Translations under genes and position numbers: made by a program
Assembly: GCA_007121115.1 (NCBI GenBank)
Contig: SKMI01000354.1
Span: 1 to 8,185, forward strand
Length of the DNA stretch: 8,185 nucleotides
Source of the DNA: Paracoccaceae bacterium
GTDB taxonomy: Bacteria > Pseudomonadota > Alphaproteobacteria > Rhodobacterales > Rhodobacteraceae
Direction of reading: 5' to 3'
Notes under the pieces: generated by a model
What the model was told of the DNA's origin: nothing
Database searches by the model: none
Seen by the model: only the letters and a program-made list of their open reading frames with translations
Shown: one piece after another, positions 1 to 8,185 of the stretch
How the letters are laid out: every line of letters starts with the position of its first letter
How positions within the stretch are numbered: the stretch's first letter is position 1

Positions 1-2029
<2,029 letters not shown>

Positions 2030-2035
2030 GGCGGG

Positions 2036-2042
2036 CCTTCTT
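2036..2042 (-). promoter_or_regulatory. Ribosome binding site of uvrB
   Basis: The minus strand reads AAGAAGG, followed by six bases (CCCGCC) and then the ATG at 2029. This is a good match to the anti-Shine-Dalgarno sequence at normal spacing. It decides the uvrB start in favour of this ATG rather than the in-frame Met at codon 25. Confidence 0.8.
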
Positions 2043-2149
2043 GGAATTTGCCAGACCCCAAGGATGGGCGTTTCGGGGCGGGCTTCAACCCCCGGCGCAC
2101 CCTGCGCAGCCCGCTGCACCGCTTTTAGCGTTTGCAGGGCGCCCGGCGG

Positions 2150-2164
2150 CACAACGCCATTGTG
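2150..2164. promoter_or_regulatory. Short dyad CACAA-N5-TTGTG, possible operator
   Basis: A perfect inverted repeat with 5-bp arms (2150-2154 and 2160-2164) around a 5-base spacer lies roughly mid-way between the divergent uvrB and tamA starts. The arrangement is compatible with a dimeric regulator site, but I do not recognise the family. Dyads this short also occur by chance, so function is unproven. Confidence 0.25.
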
Positions 2165-2188
2165 ACGCGGTCCGCAATCTGCAAGGAT

Positions 2189-2216
2189 TCGACACCGTGG
2201 ACAGTTACTGTATTTA
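2189..2216 (+). promoter_or_regulatory. Candidate sigma-70-type promoter of tamA-tamB
   Basis: TCGACA (2189-2194) matches the TTGACA -35 consensus at five of six positions. Sixteen bases later lies the weak -10-like TATTTA (2211-2216, three of six) within a locally AT-rich patch. If real, transcription would begin around 2223, essentially on the tamA ATG. The -10 match is poor, so this is a low-confidence proposal. It is notable mainly because tamA also lacks a clear ribosome binding site. Confidence 0.3.
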
Positions 2217-2220
2217 TCGA

Positions 2221-4035
2221 ATGATGATCTTGTTCCCGCGAACAATCCGCCGCGGTCTGCAGTGCTGCCTCTGCGCGGCGATGATGGCTCCGCTGCCTGC
2301 GCACGCCTTCGAGCGGCTGGTGTTCGACACGTCGAATGCGGGCGCGGACCTGCGCACGGCGCTGGAACGCGCGTCGCTCCTGCGCAACGCCGATGCCGAG
2401 GGGCTGACCGACACGCTCGAGGTGTTTTCTATCGCCCGGGTGGAATACGGGCGGCTGATCGGCATCCTGTACGAGGCGGGGCACTATTCCGGCACCATCA
2501 GCGTGCGCGTCGACGGGCGCGAGGCGGCGGATATCTCGCCCCTGGACCCGCCCGCGCAGATCAACACCATCGAGGTGGCGGTCAATCCCGGCCCGCGCTT
2601 CACCTTCGGGCGCGCGCAGATCGGCCCGCTGGTGCCCGGCACGCAGGCAAACGCGGCCTTCGCCACCGGCCAGCCCGCGCGCAGCACGGTGATCCGTGAT
2701 GCTGCCCGTGACGCCGTGGACGACTGGCGCGACATCGGCCACGCCAAGGCCGAACCGGCGGATCAGGACATCGTCGCCGATCACCGCGCGCAGCAGCTTG
2801 ACGCCAGCGTGACCATCCGCCCCGGCCCGCGGCTGGCCTTCGGCAACCTGCGCCCCGATGGCAACGAACACGTGCGCACCGAACGCGTGATCGCCATCGC
2901 CGGGTTGCCCACGGGCGAGGTGTTTTCCCCCGATGCCGCGCAGCGCTCGGCCACCCGCCTGCGCCGCACCGGCGCCTTCGCCTCGGTCGCGCTGCGCGAA
3001 GCCGAGGAACCGAACCTCGATGGCACCCTCGATTTTGACGTGGCGCTGGTCGAGGCACCACGGCGGCGCATCGGCGCGGGTGCGGAATATGACACCGAGG
3101 ATGGCGCCCGGCTGAGCGCGTTCTGGCTGCACCGCAACCTGCTGGGCGGGGCCGAGCGGTTTCGGCTGGAGGCCGAGGTCGGCGGGCTGGGCGCGCGCTC
3201 CGGCGGGGTGGATTACCGGCTGAGCGCCGACTTCTCGCGCCCGGCGACCTTCACGCCGGATACGATCTTCAACCTTGGCGTCCTGCTGGAAAGCGAGGAT
3301 CAGCGCGATTTCCTGGCTCGGCGCGCCGAATTCCAGGTCGGCATCACGCATATCTTCAGCGACACCCTGACCGGCGATGCAGCGCTGGCCTATCGGTTCG
3401 AGCGTGCCCGCTTTGGCCCCAACCGAAGCCTGCGGCGCGACTACAGCACCATCGCGCTGCCGCTGGGCCTGACCTGGGATCGGCGCGACGATACGCTGAA
3501 CCCCACCGCCGGGTTTTACCTGGCCGGGACCGCCAAGCCGTTCTTCGGCCTGCAGGATGCGGACAGCGGCGCACAAGCCACGCTGGACGCCCGCGGCTAT
3601 TTCAGCGCCGACGATGATGGCCGCTTCGTGCTGGCCGGTCGCGCGCAGATCGGGGCCGTGTTCGGCGCCGACATCGCCCGCACGCCGCGGCGGTTGCTGT
3701 TCTACTCGGGCGGCGGCGGCACCGTGCGTGGCCAGCCCTTCGAATCGCTTGGCGTGACCTCGGGCGGGGTGTCCTCGGGCGGGCAGGGGTTTGCCGCGCT
3801 TTCGGGCGAATTGCGGGCCGGGGTGACGGAAAACATCGGCCTCGTGGCCTTTGCCGATGCGGGCTACGTGTCCGAAGGGGCATTCAGCGGCGCGTCGGAC
3901 ATTCATGCGGGCGCGGGGCTGGGGCTGCGCTATGACACGGCGGTCGGCCCGCTGCGGCTGGACCTGGGCTTCCCGGTGGCCGGGGACACCGGCAGCGGGG
4001 TGCAGATCTACATCGGTATCGGGCAGGCGTTCTGA
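2221..4035 (+). CDS. tamA: TamA, Omp85-family outer-membrane protein of the Translocation and Assembly Module
   Basis: TamA is an outer-membrane beta-barrel related to BamA. With TamB it assists insertion of a subset of outer-membrane proteins. The 604-residue product is slightly longer than E. coli TamA (577). It begins with a signal peptide: basic n-region FPRTIRR, hydrophobic core, and likely cleavage after AHA at residue 29. Three POTRA-like modules follow at about 31-122, 125-202 and 203-280; the first two each end in a GPR-F/A-FG motif. The barrel spans about 282-604. It contains VRGQPFESLG (502-511), corresponding to the conserved L6 (V/I)RG motif, and the family hallmark RYDTAVGPLRLDLGFPV. 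It ends in an aromatic-terminated beta-signal, IYIGIGQAF. I chose the ATG at 2221 (2224 is also possible) because the signal peptide begins there; an upstream in-frame ATG at 2041 would add 60 low-complexity residues. There is no strong ribosome binding site. The stop overlaps the tamB start, so the two are probably co-translated. Confidence 0.93.
   Translation: MMILFPRTIRRGLQCCLCAAMMAPLPAHAFERLVFDTSNAGADLRTALERASLLRNADAEGLTDTLEVFSIARVEYGRLIGILYEAGHYSGTISVRVDGREAADISPLDPPAQINTIEVAVNPGPRFTFGRAQIGPLVPGTQANAAFATGQPARSTVIRDAARDAVDDWRDIGHAKAEPADQDIVADHRAQQLDASVTIRPGPRLAFGNLRPDGNEHVRTERVIAIAGLPTGEVFSPDAAQRSATRLRRTGAFASVALREAEEPNLDGTLDFDVALVEAPRRRIGAGAEYDTEDGARLSAFWLHRNLLGGAERFRLEAEVGGLGARSGGVDYRLSADFSRPATFTPDTIFNLGVLLESEDQRDFLARRAEFQVGITHIFSDTLTGDAALAYRFERARFGPNRSLRRDYSTIALPLGLTWDRRDDTLNPTAGFYLAGTAKPFFGLQDADSGAQATLDARGYFSADDDGRFVLAGRAQIGAVFGADIARTPRRLLFYSGGGGTVRGQPFESLGVTSGGVSSGGQGFAALSGELRAGVTENIGLVAFADAGYVSEGAFSGASDIHAGAGLGLRYDTAVGPLRLDLGFPVAGDTGSGVQIYIGIGQAF
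2230..2245. repeat. Palindrome TTGTTC-N4-GAACAA at the start of tamA
   Basis: Perfect 6-bp inverted arms (2230-2235 and 2240-2245) flank the four bases CCGC, beginning nine bases after the A of the tamA ATG. In RNA this could form a small hairpin close to the initiation site, and in DNA it could be an operator. The half-sites are oriented GTTC-N4-GAAC. That is neither the alphaproteobacterial LexA arrangement (GTTC-N7-GTTC) nor the Bacillus-type GAAC-N4-GTTC, so I do not call it an SOS box. Confidence 0.35.
4021..4027 (+). promoter_or_regulatory. Ribosome binding site of tamB inside the end of tamA
   Basis: GGGCAGG lies seven bases upstream of the tamB ATG at 4035 and is embedded in the last codons of tamA. 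It is a partial Shine-Dalgarno match at suitable spacing. Together with the TGATG stop/start overlap it suggests that TamB translation is coupled to TamA translation. Confidence 0.5.
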
Positions 4036-7000
4036 TGGGTTTCTTGCGGTTTCTCGCCCTTGTCTGCGCGGCGGCGCTGTGGCTCTCCGCCCCGGCGCAG
4101 GCGCAGTCCAACGACGATGACGTGGGCTTCATCACCCGACTGTTGCAGGACAACCTGTCCGAAGCCGGCCGCGAAGTGCGCATCCGCGGGTTTCAGGGCG
4201 CGCTTTCGTCACGCGCGACGATCGACGAGATGACCATCGCCGATGACGAAGGCGTCTGGCTGATCCTGCGCGATGCGGCGATGACCTGGAGCCGCAGCGC
4301 CCTGCTGGCGCGGCGGATCGAGATTGCCGAGCTTTCGGCCCGCGAACTGATCGTCCTGCGCCCGCCGCAAACGGAAGAGAGCGCCTTGCCTGCGCCCGAG
4401 GCGCGCGACGAACCCGCCAGCCCCTTCGCGCTGCCAGAGTTGCCGGTTTCGGTGCGGCTGGACCAGTTGCGGCTGGACCGTATCGAACTGGGCGAGGCGA
4501 TCCTCGGGTCCGAGGTGGCGCTGTCGGCCGAAGGCGCGCTGTCGCTTGCCGATGGCGCCGGGCAGACGCGGCTGAACCTGACCCGCATCGACGGGACCGA
4601 GGGCCGCTTCGACCTGAACGCCGCGTTTTCCAACGTCACGCGGCAACTGGCGCTGGATCTGGACCTGAGCGAAGGGCCGGACGGGATTGCAGTGAACCTG
4701 CTGGGCATTCCGGATCAACCCGCGGCTGCCATGCGGATCAGCGGTGAGGGACCGCTCGATGACTTCGCCGCGCAGATTTCCGTGGCCACCGACGGGCAGG
4801 AGCGGATCAGCGGCGATGTGGCGCTCCGCGGCGATGGCGTCGACACGGCGCAGATGCTCAGCGTCGATATCGCCGGCGACCTGCGCCCGCTGCTGGTCGA
4901 GGATTTCCACCCGTTCTTCGGCGCCGAAAGCCGCCTGCGCGCGGCCGCGCAGCGCGCCACCGACGGGCGGCTGCAGCTTGAAGAGCTTGCGGTGCAGACA
5001 AGCCTGCTGGACCTGCGCGGGCGCGCGGCGCTCGACGCCGACGGGGTGCCGGAACTCATTGACCTGACCGGGCAGGTGGCGGCGGCGGATGGCGCGCCCG
5101 TGGTGCTGCCCATCGGCGGGGCGCGCACCACCGTGGCACGCGCCGACCTGGCCGTGGGCTTCGACGCGGATGTGAACGAGGACTGGACCCTCGATTTCGA
5201 CCTGCGCGACCTGCAGCGCGAGGATATCGCCATCGACCGGCTGCTGCTCAGCGGCATCGGGCGGATCGCCCAAGGGCCCGACGGTGCGCTGGACGTGGTC
5301 GACGCGGTGGTGGACTACGCCGCCGAAGGCATCGCCCCCGCCGATCCCGCGCTGGCCAAGGCGATCGGCGCGCAGGTCACCGGCAGCACCGGCATCATCT
5401 GGCGCCGGGGTGAGCCGCTGTTCATCCCCGGGCTGCTGCTGGAAGGCGCCGACTACTGGCTGCAGGGCGAGGCCGAGTTCGAAGACGGCACCCTGTCGCT
5501 CGATGTGGCCGCGGAACTGGGACGGCTGGCGCGCTTCTCGGGTCTGGCGGACCGGCCGCTTTCGGGCGCGCTGGCGGGGCGCGTTTCGGGCGCGGTCACG
5601 CCGCTGACCGGCGGCTTCGACCTGCAAGCCAGTCTGGACGGGCGCAACGTGTCCGTGGGGATCGAAGAGGTCGACCGCCTGCTCAGCGGCGACAGCGAAA
5701 TCCGGCTGGATGCCCGCCGCGGCAGCGACGGGATCACCCTGCGCCGCGCCGCCGCCCGCGCACAGAGCCTGGTGGCCGAGCTTTCGGGTGTGATCCGCAG
5801 CGACTCGCTCGCGGTCGAGGGCGATCTGGAATTCGCCGACCTGTCGGTGCTGGGCGCGCAATACGCGGGCACCCTGGATGCGCGGGTGGATGTGGTCACC
5901 GAAAACGGCACTGACCGGCTGCGCATGACCGCCACCGGGCGGGACCTCGCCTTCGGGCAGGCGGAACTGGACCGGGCGCTGCACGGGCGCACGGCGCTGG
6001 AACTGGTGGCGGCGCATTCGGACGGCGTGGTGGATATCGAAACGCTGCGGCTGGACAACGCCGCGCTGGAAGCGCAGGTCACGGGCCGGGTCGATCCCGG
6101 CGCCTCGGACATCGCGGCGTCGTTCACCCTGCCCGCCCTGTCGGTGCTGCGCCCCGAATTCGGCGGCGCGGTCGAAGGCAGCGCCAACCTGCGCGAAGAC
6201 GGCGAACGGCGGCATCTGGTGCTGACCGTGGCCGGGCAGGACCTGGCCATCGGGCAGGCCGAGGCCGACCGCGCCCTGCGCGGGCGCACCGACCTGACGC
6301 TTTCCGGCGTGCAGGAGGGCAGCACCTTTGACATTGAAACCCTGCGGCTGGCCAACGCGGCGCTGGAAGCCTCGGTCACGGGTCGCTTCGACCCCGGCGC
6401 CTCGGACATTGCCGCCGAGTTTCGCCTCCCGTCGCTGGCGGCGATTCGCCCCGGCGGGGGCGGCGCGCTTGAGGGCAGCGCCACGCTGCGCGAGGAGGGC
6501 GAGACCCGGCGCGTCAGCCTCGATGCCACCGGGCGCGATCTGCGCGCCGGGGTGGAACAGGCCGACGCACTGCTGCGCGGCACCACGCTGCTGACCGCGC
6601 GGGTCACCGAGCGCGCGGGCGCGGTGCTGGTGGACTCGGCTGAACTGAGCAACCCGCAGCTTTCCGCCACCGTCAGTGGCGAAGCTGCGGGCGACACCCG
6701 CGCCATGCAGATCGATGCGCGGCTGAACAATCTGGCGCTCGTGGTGCCGGGGATCGCCGGCGCTGTGCAGATCAGCGGATCGGTGCGCGAAACCGCCGGT
6801 GATTATACCATCGACCTGAGCGGTTCAGGCCCGGCGGGGATTGCGCTGCGCGCCAGTGGCACGGTCGGCGCGGACCTGCGCGCGAATCTGTCGGTCAGCG
6901 GCAGCGGCGATCTGGCGCTGATCAACCCGCGGGTGGAGCCGTCGTCCGTCCAGGGGCCGATGCGCTTCGATATCCGCGTGGACGGCCCGCTGGGGCTGGA

Positions 7001-8171
7001 GTCTGTCAGCGGCACCGCCACCGCCGAAGGGGTCAGCTTTGTCCAACCCGCCGCCAACCTGCGCCTGACCGAAATCGCCGCCCGCGCCGACCTGCGCGGC
7101 GGGCGTGCCGATATCCAGCTTTCGGGGCGCGGGGCGCGCGGGGGAAGTTTCACCGCCGGGGGGTTCGCCGAACTGACCGGGGCGCAGCGCGTGGACCTGC
7201 AACTGTCGCTCAATGAACTGGCTATCGCCGACCCGCAACTGTTCCAGACCACGGTTTCCGGCACCTTCGGCTTTGCCGGGGTGCTGACCGGCGAACGGCG
7301 CGCCACGGGCGCGCTGACGCTCGGCCCCACGGAAATCCGTGTTCCCGGCACCGGGCTGGGCGCGACCGGCTTCGTTCCCGACGGGCTGCGCCATGTGAAC
7401 GAAAGCGCGGCCTCGCGCCAGACCCGGGACCGGGCGGGGATTCGCACCGGTGAAACCCATGGGCGCGAACCGCGCCCGATCCTGATCGACCTGACGCTCG
7501 ATGCGCCAAACCGCGTGTTCATCCGGGGCCGGGGGCTGGATGCGGAACTGGGCGGGTCGCTGCGCCTGACCGGGACCACGCGTGACGCGATCCCGATCGG
7601 CGAATTCTCCCTGATTCGGGGGCGGTTGGACCTGCTGGGCAACCGCTTCACCCTGACCGAAGGCTTTGCCAGCATGCAGGGCGATTTCACCCCCTTCGTG
7701 CGGCTGGTCGCCACAACCTCAAGCGGCGGCGTCAGCACCAGCATCGTGATCGAAGGCGCGGCCAATGCGCCTGAAATCCGCTTCGAATCCGTGCCCGAAC
7801 TGCCCGAGGAAGAGGTCGTCTCGCGCCTGATCTTCAACCGCGACCTGACCTCGCTCTCGGCGTTCCAGGCGGCGCAACTGGCCTCGGCCATCGCCACGCT
7901 GACCGGGCGCGGCGGGACCGGATTCATGGAGCGGCTGCGCAGCAGCGTGGGCCTGGATGATCTGGACATCACCACCGACGAGGACGGCAACGCCGCCGTG
8001 CGCGCCGGGCGCTACCTGACCGAAAACATCTACACCGATCTGGTGATCGACCCCCAGGGCCGCAGCCAGGTGAGCATCAATCTGGATGTCTCCCCTTCGC
8101 TGACCGTACGCGGGCGGGTCGATCAGCAGGGGCGGACCGGGGTCGGGGTGTTCTTTGAGCGCGATTACTGA
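4035..8171 (+). CDS. tamB: TamB, AsmA-like translocation/assembly protein (TamB/DUF490 C-terminal domain)
   Basis: TamB spans the periplasm as a long, groove-like beta structure and partners TamA. Its family assists outer-membrane protein assembly and is implicated in phospholipid transport between membranes. This copy has 1378 residues, against about 1259 in E. coli. The N-terminus (FLRFLALVCAAALWLSAPAQA) resembles a cleavable signal peptide with an AQA site at residue 23; the E. coli protein is instead held in the inner membrane by a signal anchor. The middle is beta-rich, with modules repeating every 99 residues from residue 536 to about 931. The conserved C-terminal domain covers about 1150-1378. 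It contains RGRGLDAELGG (about 1165-1175), PELPEEEVVSRLIF (1254-1267) and YLTENIYTDL (1327-1336), and ends in the typical GVGVFFERDY. The ATG overlaps the tamA TGA by one base. Family assignment is firm; the substrate and topology in this organism are inferred. Confidence 0.95.
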   Translation: MGFLRFLALVCAAALWLSAPAQAQSNDDDVGFITRLLQDNLSEAGREVRIRGFQGALSSRATIDEMTIADDEGVWLILRDAAMTWSRSALLARRIEIAELSARELIVLRPPQTEESALPAPEARDEPASPFALPELPVSVRLDQLRLDRIELGEAILGSEVALSAEGALSLADGAGQTRLNLTRIDGTEGRFDLNAAFSNVTRQLALDLDLSEGPDGIAVNLLGIPDQPAAAMRISGEGPLDDFAAQISVATDGQERISGDVALRGDGVDTAQMLSVDIAGDLRPLLVEDFHPFFGAESRLRAAAQRATDGRLQLEELAVQTSLLDLRGRAALDADGVPELIDLTGQVAAADGAPVVLPIGGARTTVARADLAVGFDADVNEDWTLDFDLRDLQREDIAIDRLLLSGIGRIAQGPDGALDVVDAVVDYAAEGIAPADPALAKAIGAQVTGSTGIIWRRGEPLFIPGLLLEGADYWLQGEAEFEDGTLSLDVAAELGRLARFSGLADRPLSGALAGRVSGAVTPLTGGFDLQASLDGRNVSVGIEEVDRLLSGDSEIRLDARRGSDGITLRRAAARAQSLVAELSGVIRSDSLAVEGDLEFADLSVLGAQYAGTLDARVDVVTENGTDRLRMTATGRDLAFGQAELDRALHGRTALELVAAHSDGVVDIETLRLDNAALEAQVTGRVDPGASDIAASFTLPALSVLRPEFGGAVEGSANLREDGERRHLVLTVAGQDLAIGQAEADRALRGRTDLTLSGVQEGSTFDIETLRLANAALEASVTGRFDPGASDIAAEFRLPSLAAIRPGGGGALEGSATLREEGETRRVSLDATGRDLRAGVEQADALLRGTTLLTARVTERAGAVLVDSAELSNPQLSATVSGEAAGDTRAMQIDARLNNLALVVPGIAGAVQISGSVRETAGDYTIDLSGSGPAGIALRASGTVGADLRANLSVSGSGDLALINPRVEPSSVQGPMRFDIRVDGPLGLESVSGTATAEGVSFVQPAANLRLTEIAARADLRGGRADIQLSGRGARGGSFTAGGFAELTGAQRVDLQLSLNELAIADPQLFQTTVSGTFGFAGVLTGERRATGALTLGPTEIRVPGTGLGATGFVPDGLRHVNESAASRQTRDRAGIRTGETHGREPRPILIDLTLDAPNRVFIRGRGLDAELGGSLRLTGTTRDAIPIGEFSLIRGRLDLLGNRFTLTEGFASMQGDFTPFVRLVATTSSGGVSTSIVIEGAANAPEIRFESVPELPEEEVVSRLIFNRDLTSLSAFQAAQLASAIATLTGRGGTGFMERLRSSVGLDDLDITTDEDGNAAVRAGRYLTENIYTDLVIDPQGRSQVSINLDVSPSLTVRGRVDQQGRTGVGVFFERDY
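5640..6827 (+). repeat. Four consecutive 99-residue modules within tamB
   Basis: The coding sequence falls into consecutive 297-bp units: 5640-5936, 5937-6233, 6234-6530 and 6531-6827 (residues 536-634, 635-733, 734-832 and 833-931). Each opens with a G-(R/Q)-(D/N)-(L/V) motif, followed by a D-(R/A)-(A/L)-L segment and, at position 17, a G, or at the same place a related SG. Units 2 and 3 are closest: by hand count about 63 of 99 residues are identical, with shared blocks such as DIETLRL, NAALEA and DPGASDIAA. Unit 1 and especially the last part of unit 4 have diverged, and the final boundary is approximate. Related but weaker sequence precedes unit 1 (LSGALAGRVSGAV, about residues 510-522), so the array may begin earlier. 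Such units presumably add successive turns to the TamB groove. Confidence 0.8.
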
Positions 8172-8185
8172 GGCCCGCCTGCGCC
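8172..8185. other. Short sequence after tamB, nothing recognised
   Basis: Only 14 bases follow the tamB stop. No terminator stem, ribosome binding site or start codon can be recognised in so short a stretch. Whether the operon continues to the right cannot be judged from this window. Confidence 0.5.

Larger units (their letters stand above)
2030..2220. other. Divergent intergenic region between uvrB and tamA
   Basis: This is the only sizeable non-coding stretch in the window, and it must carry the promoters of both uvrB (leftward) and tamA (rightward). The uvrB-proximal part is GC-rich, while the last 25 bases before tamA are clearly AT-richer. I searched by eye for the alphaproteobacterial LexA box (GTTC-N7-GTTC or its complement) and found neither GTTC nor GAAC between 2030 and 2220. 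No small ORF with a ribosome binding site and no terminator stem is evident. An in-frame extension of tamA upstream to an ATG at 2041 is open. It encodes a low-complexity Pro/Arg-rich leader ahead of a good signal peptide, so I treat it as non-coding. Confidence 0.7.

Noticed and set aside
2041..2220. Upstream extension of tamA to an in-frame ATG at 2041
   Set aside because: It would place 60 low-complexity Pro/Arg/Ala-rich residues in front of a good signal peptide, and the first bases would overlap the uvrB ribosome binding site. The shorter start fits an exported protein.
2230..2245. LexA/SOS operator reading of the TTGTTC-N4-GAACAA palindrome
   Set aside because: The half-site orientation and spacing match neither the alphaproteobacterial nor the Bacillus-type LexA box, and the site lies inside tamA on the far side of the intergenic region from uvrB.
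2257..2280. Lipoprotein signal in the Cys-rich signal peptide of TamA (Cys at residues 15, 16 and 18)
   Set aside because: The residues before these cysteines do not form a lipobox, and TamA is an integral outer-membrane barrel with a normal A-x-A cleavage site at residues 27-29. The cysteines are most simply part of the hydrophobic core.
2125..3906. A 593-codon open frame on the minus strand, opposite tamA
   Set aside because: It is antisense to a well-supported tamA, with low-complexity Arg/Gly/Ala-rich translation and no domain or ribosome binding site. It is best explained as a codon-bias shadow.
4209..7990. Long minus-strand open frames opposite tamB (4209-6215, 5453-6730, 6803-7990)
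   Set aside because: All are antisense to a continuous 1378-codon gene with family hallmarks. Their translations are Arg/Ser/Pro-rich without recognisable motifs, and they overlap one another in different frames.

Overview
The window is GC-rich and densely coding. Its codon use and protein sequences suggest an alphaproteobacterium, most likely of the Rhodobacterales (Rhodobacter/Roseobacter type). That placement is inferred from overall protein character and was not tested by a search. No mobile element, CRISPR array, tRNA, rRNA or phage gene is visible.

Layout: (1) Positions 1-2029, minus strand, carry uvrB, the damage-recognition helicase subunit of nucleotide excision repair. It is cut by the left window edge inside its C-terminal UVR (UvrC-binding) motif. 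(2) Positions 2030-2220 are the only intergenic stretch, about 190 bp between divergent genes. It contains a short dyad and an AT-rich promoter-like patch. (3) Positions 2221-4035, plus strand, carry tamA, an outer-membrane Omp85-family barrel with three POTRA-like modules. (4) Positions 4035-8171, plus strand, carry tamB, a very large AsmA-like periplasmic protein with the conserved TamB C-terminal domain. The tamA stop and tamB start share one base (TGATG). (5) The last 14 bases hold nothing recognisable.

tamA and tamB form a two-gene operon for the Translocation and Assembly Module, which helps insert some outer-membrane proteins. TamB-like proteins are also implicated in moving phospholipid between the two membranes. 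uvrB is a functionally unrelated divergent neighbour.

I did not find an undescribed system. The most interesting structure is inside tamB: successive modules in exact 99-residue (297-bp) register. Two adjacent copies are about 64% identical in protein by hand count, while many of their matching codons differ at synonymous positions. Lesser points are the lack of a clear ribosome binding site at tamA with a promoter-like patch against its start codon, a palindrome just inside tamA, and a TamB N-terminus that looks like a cleavable signal peptide.
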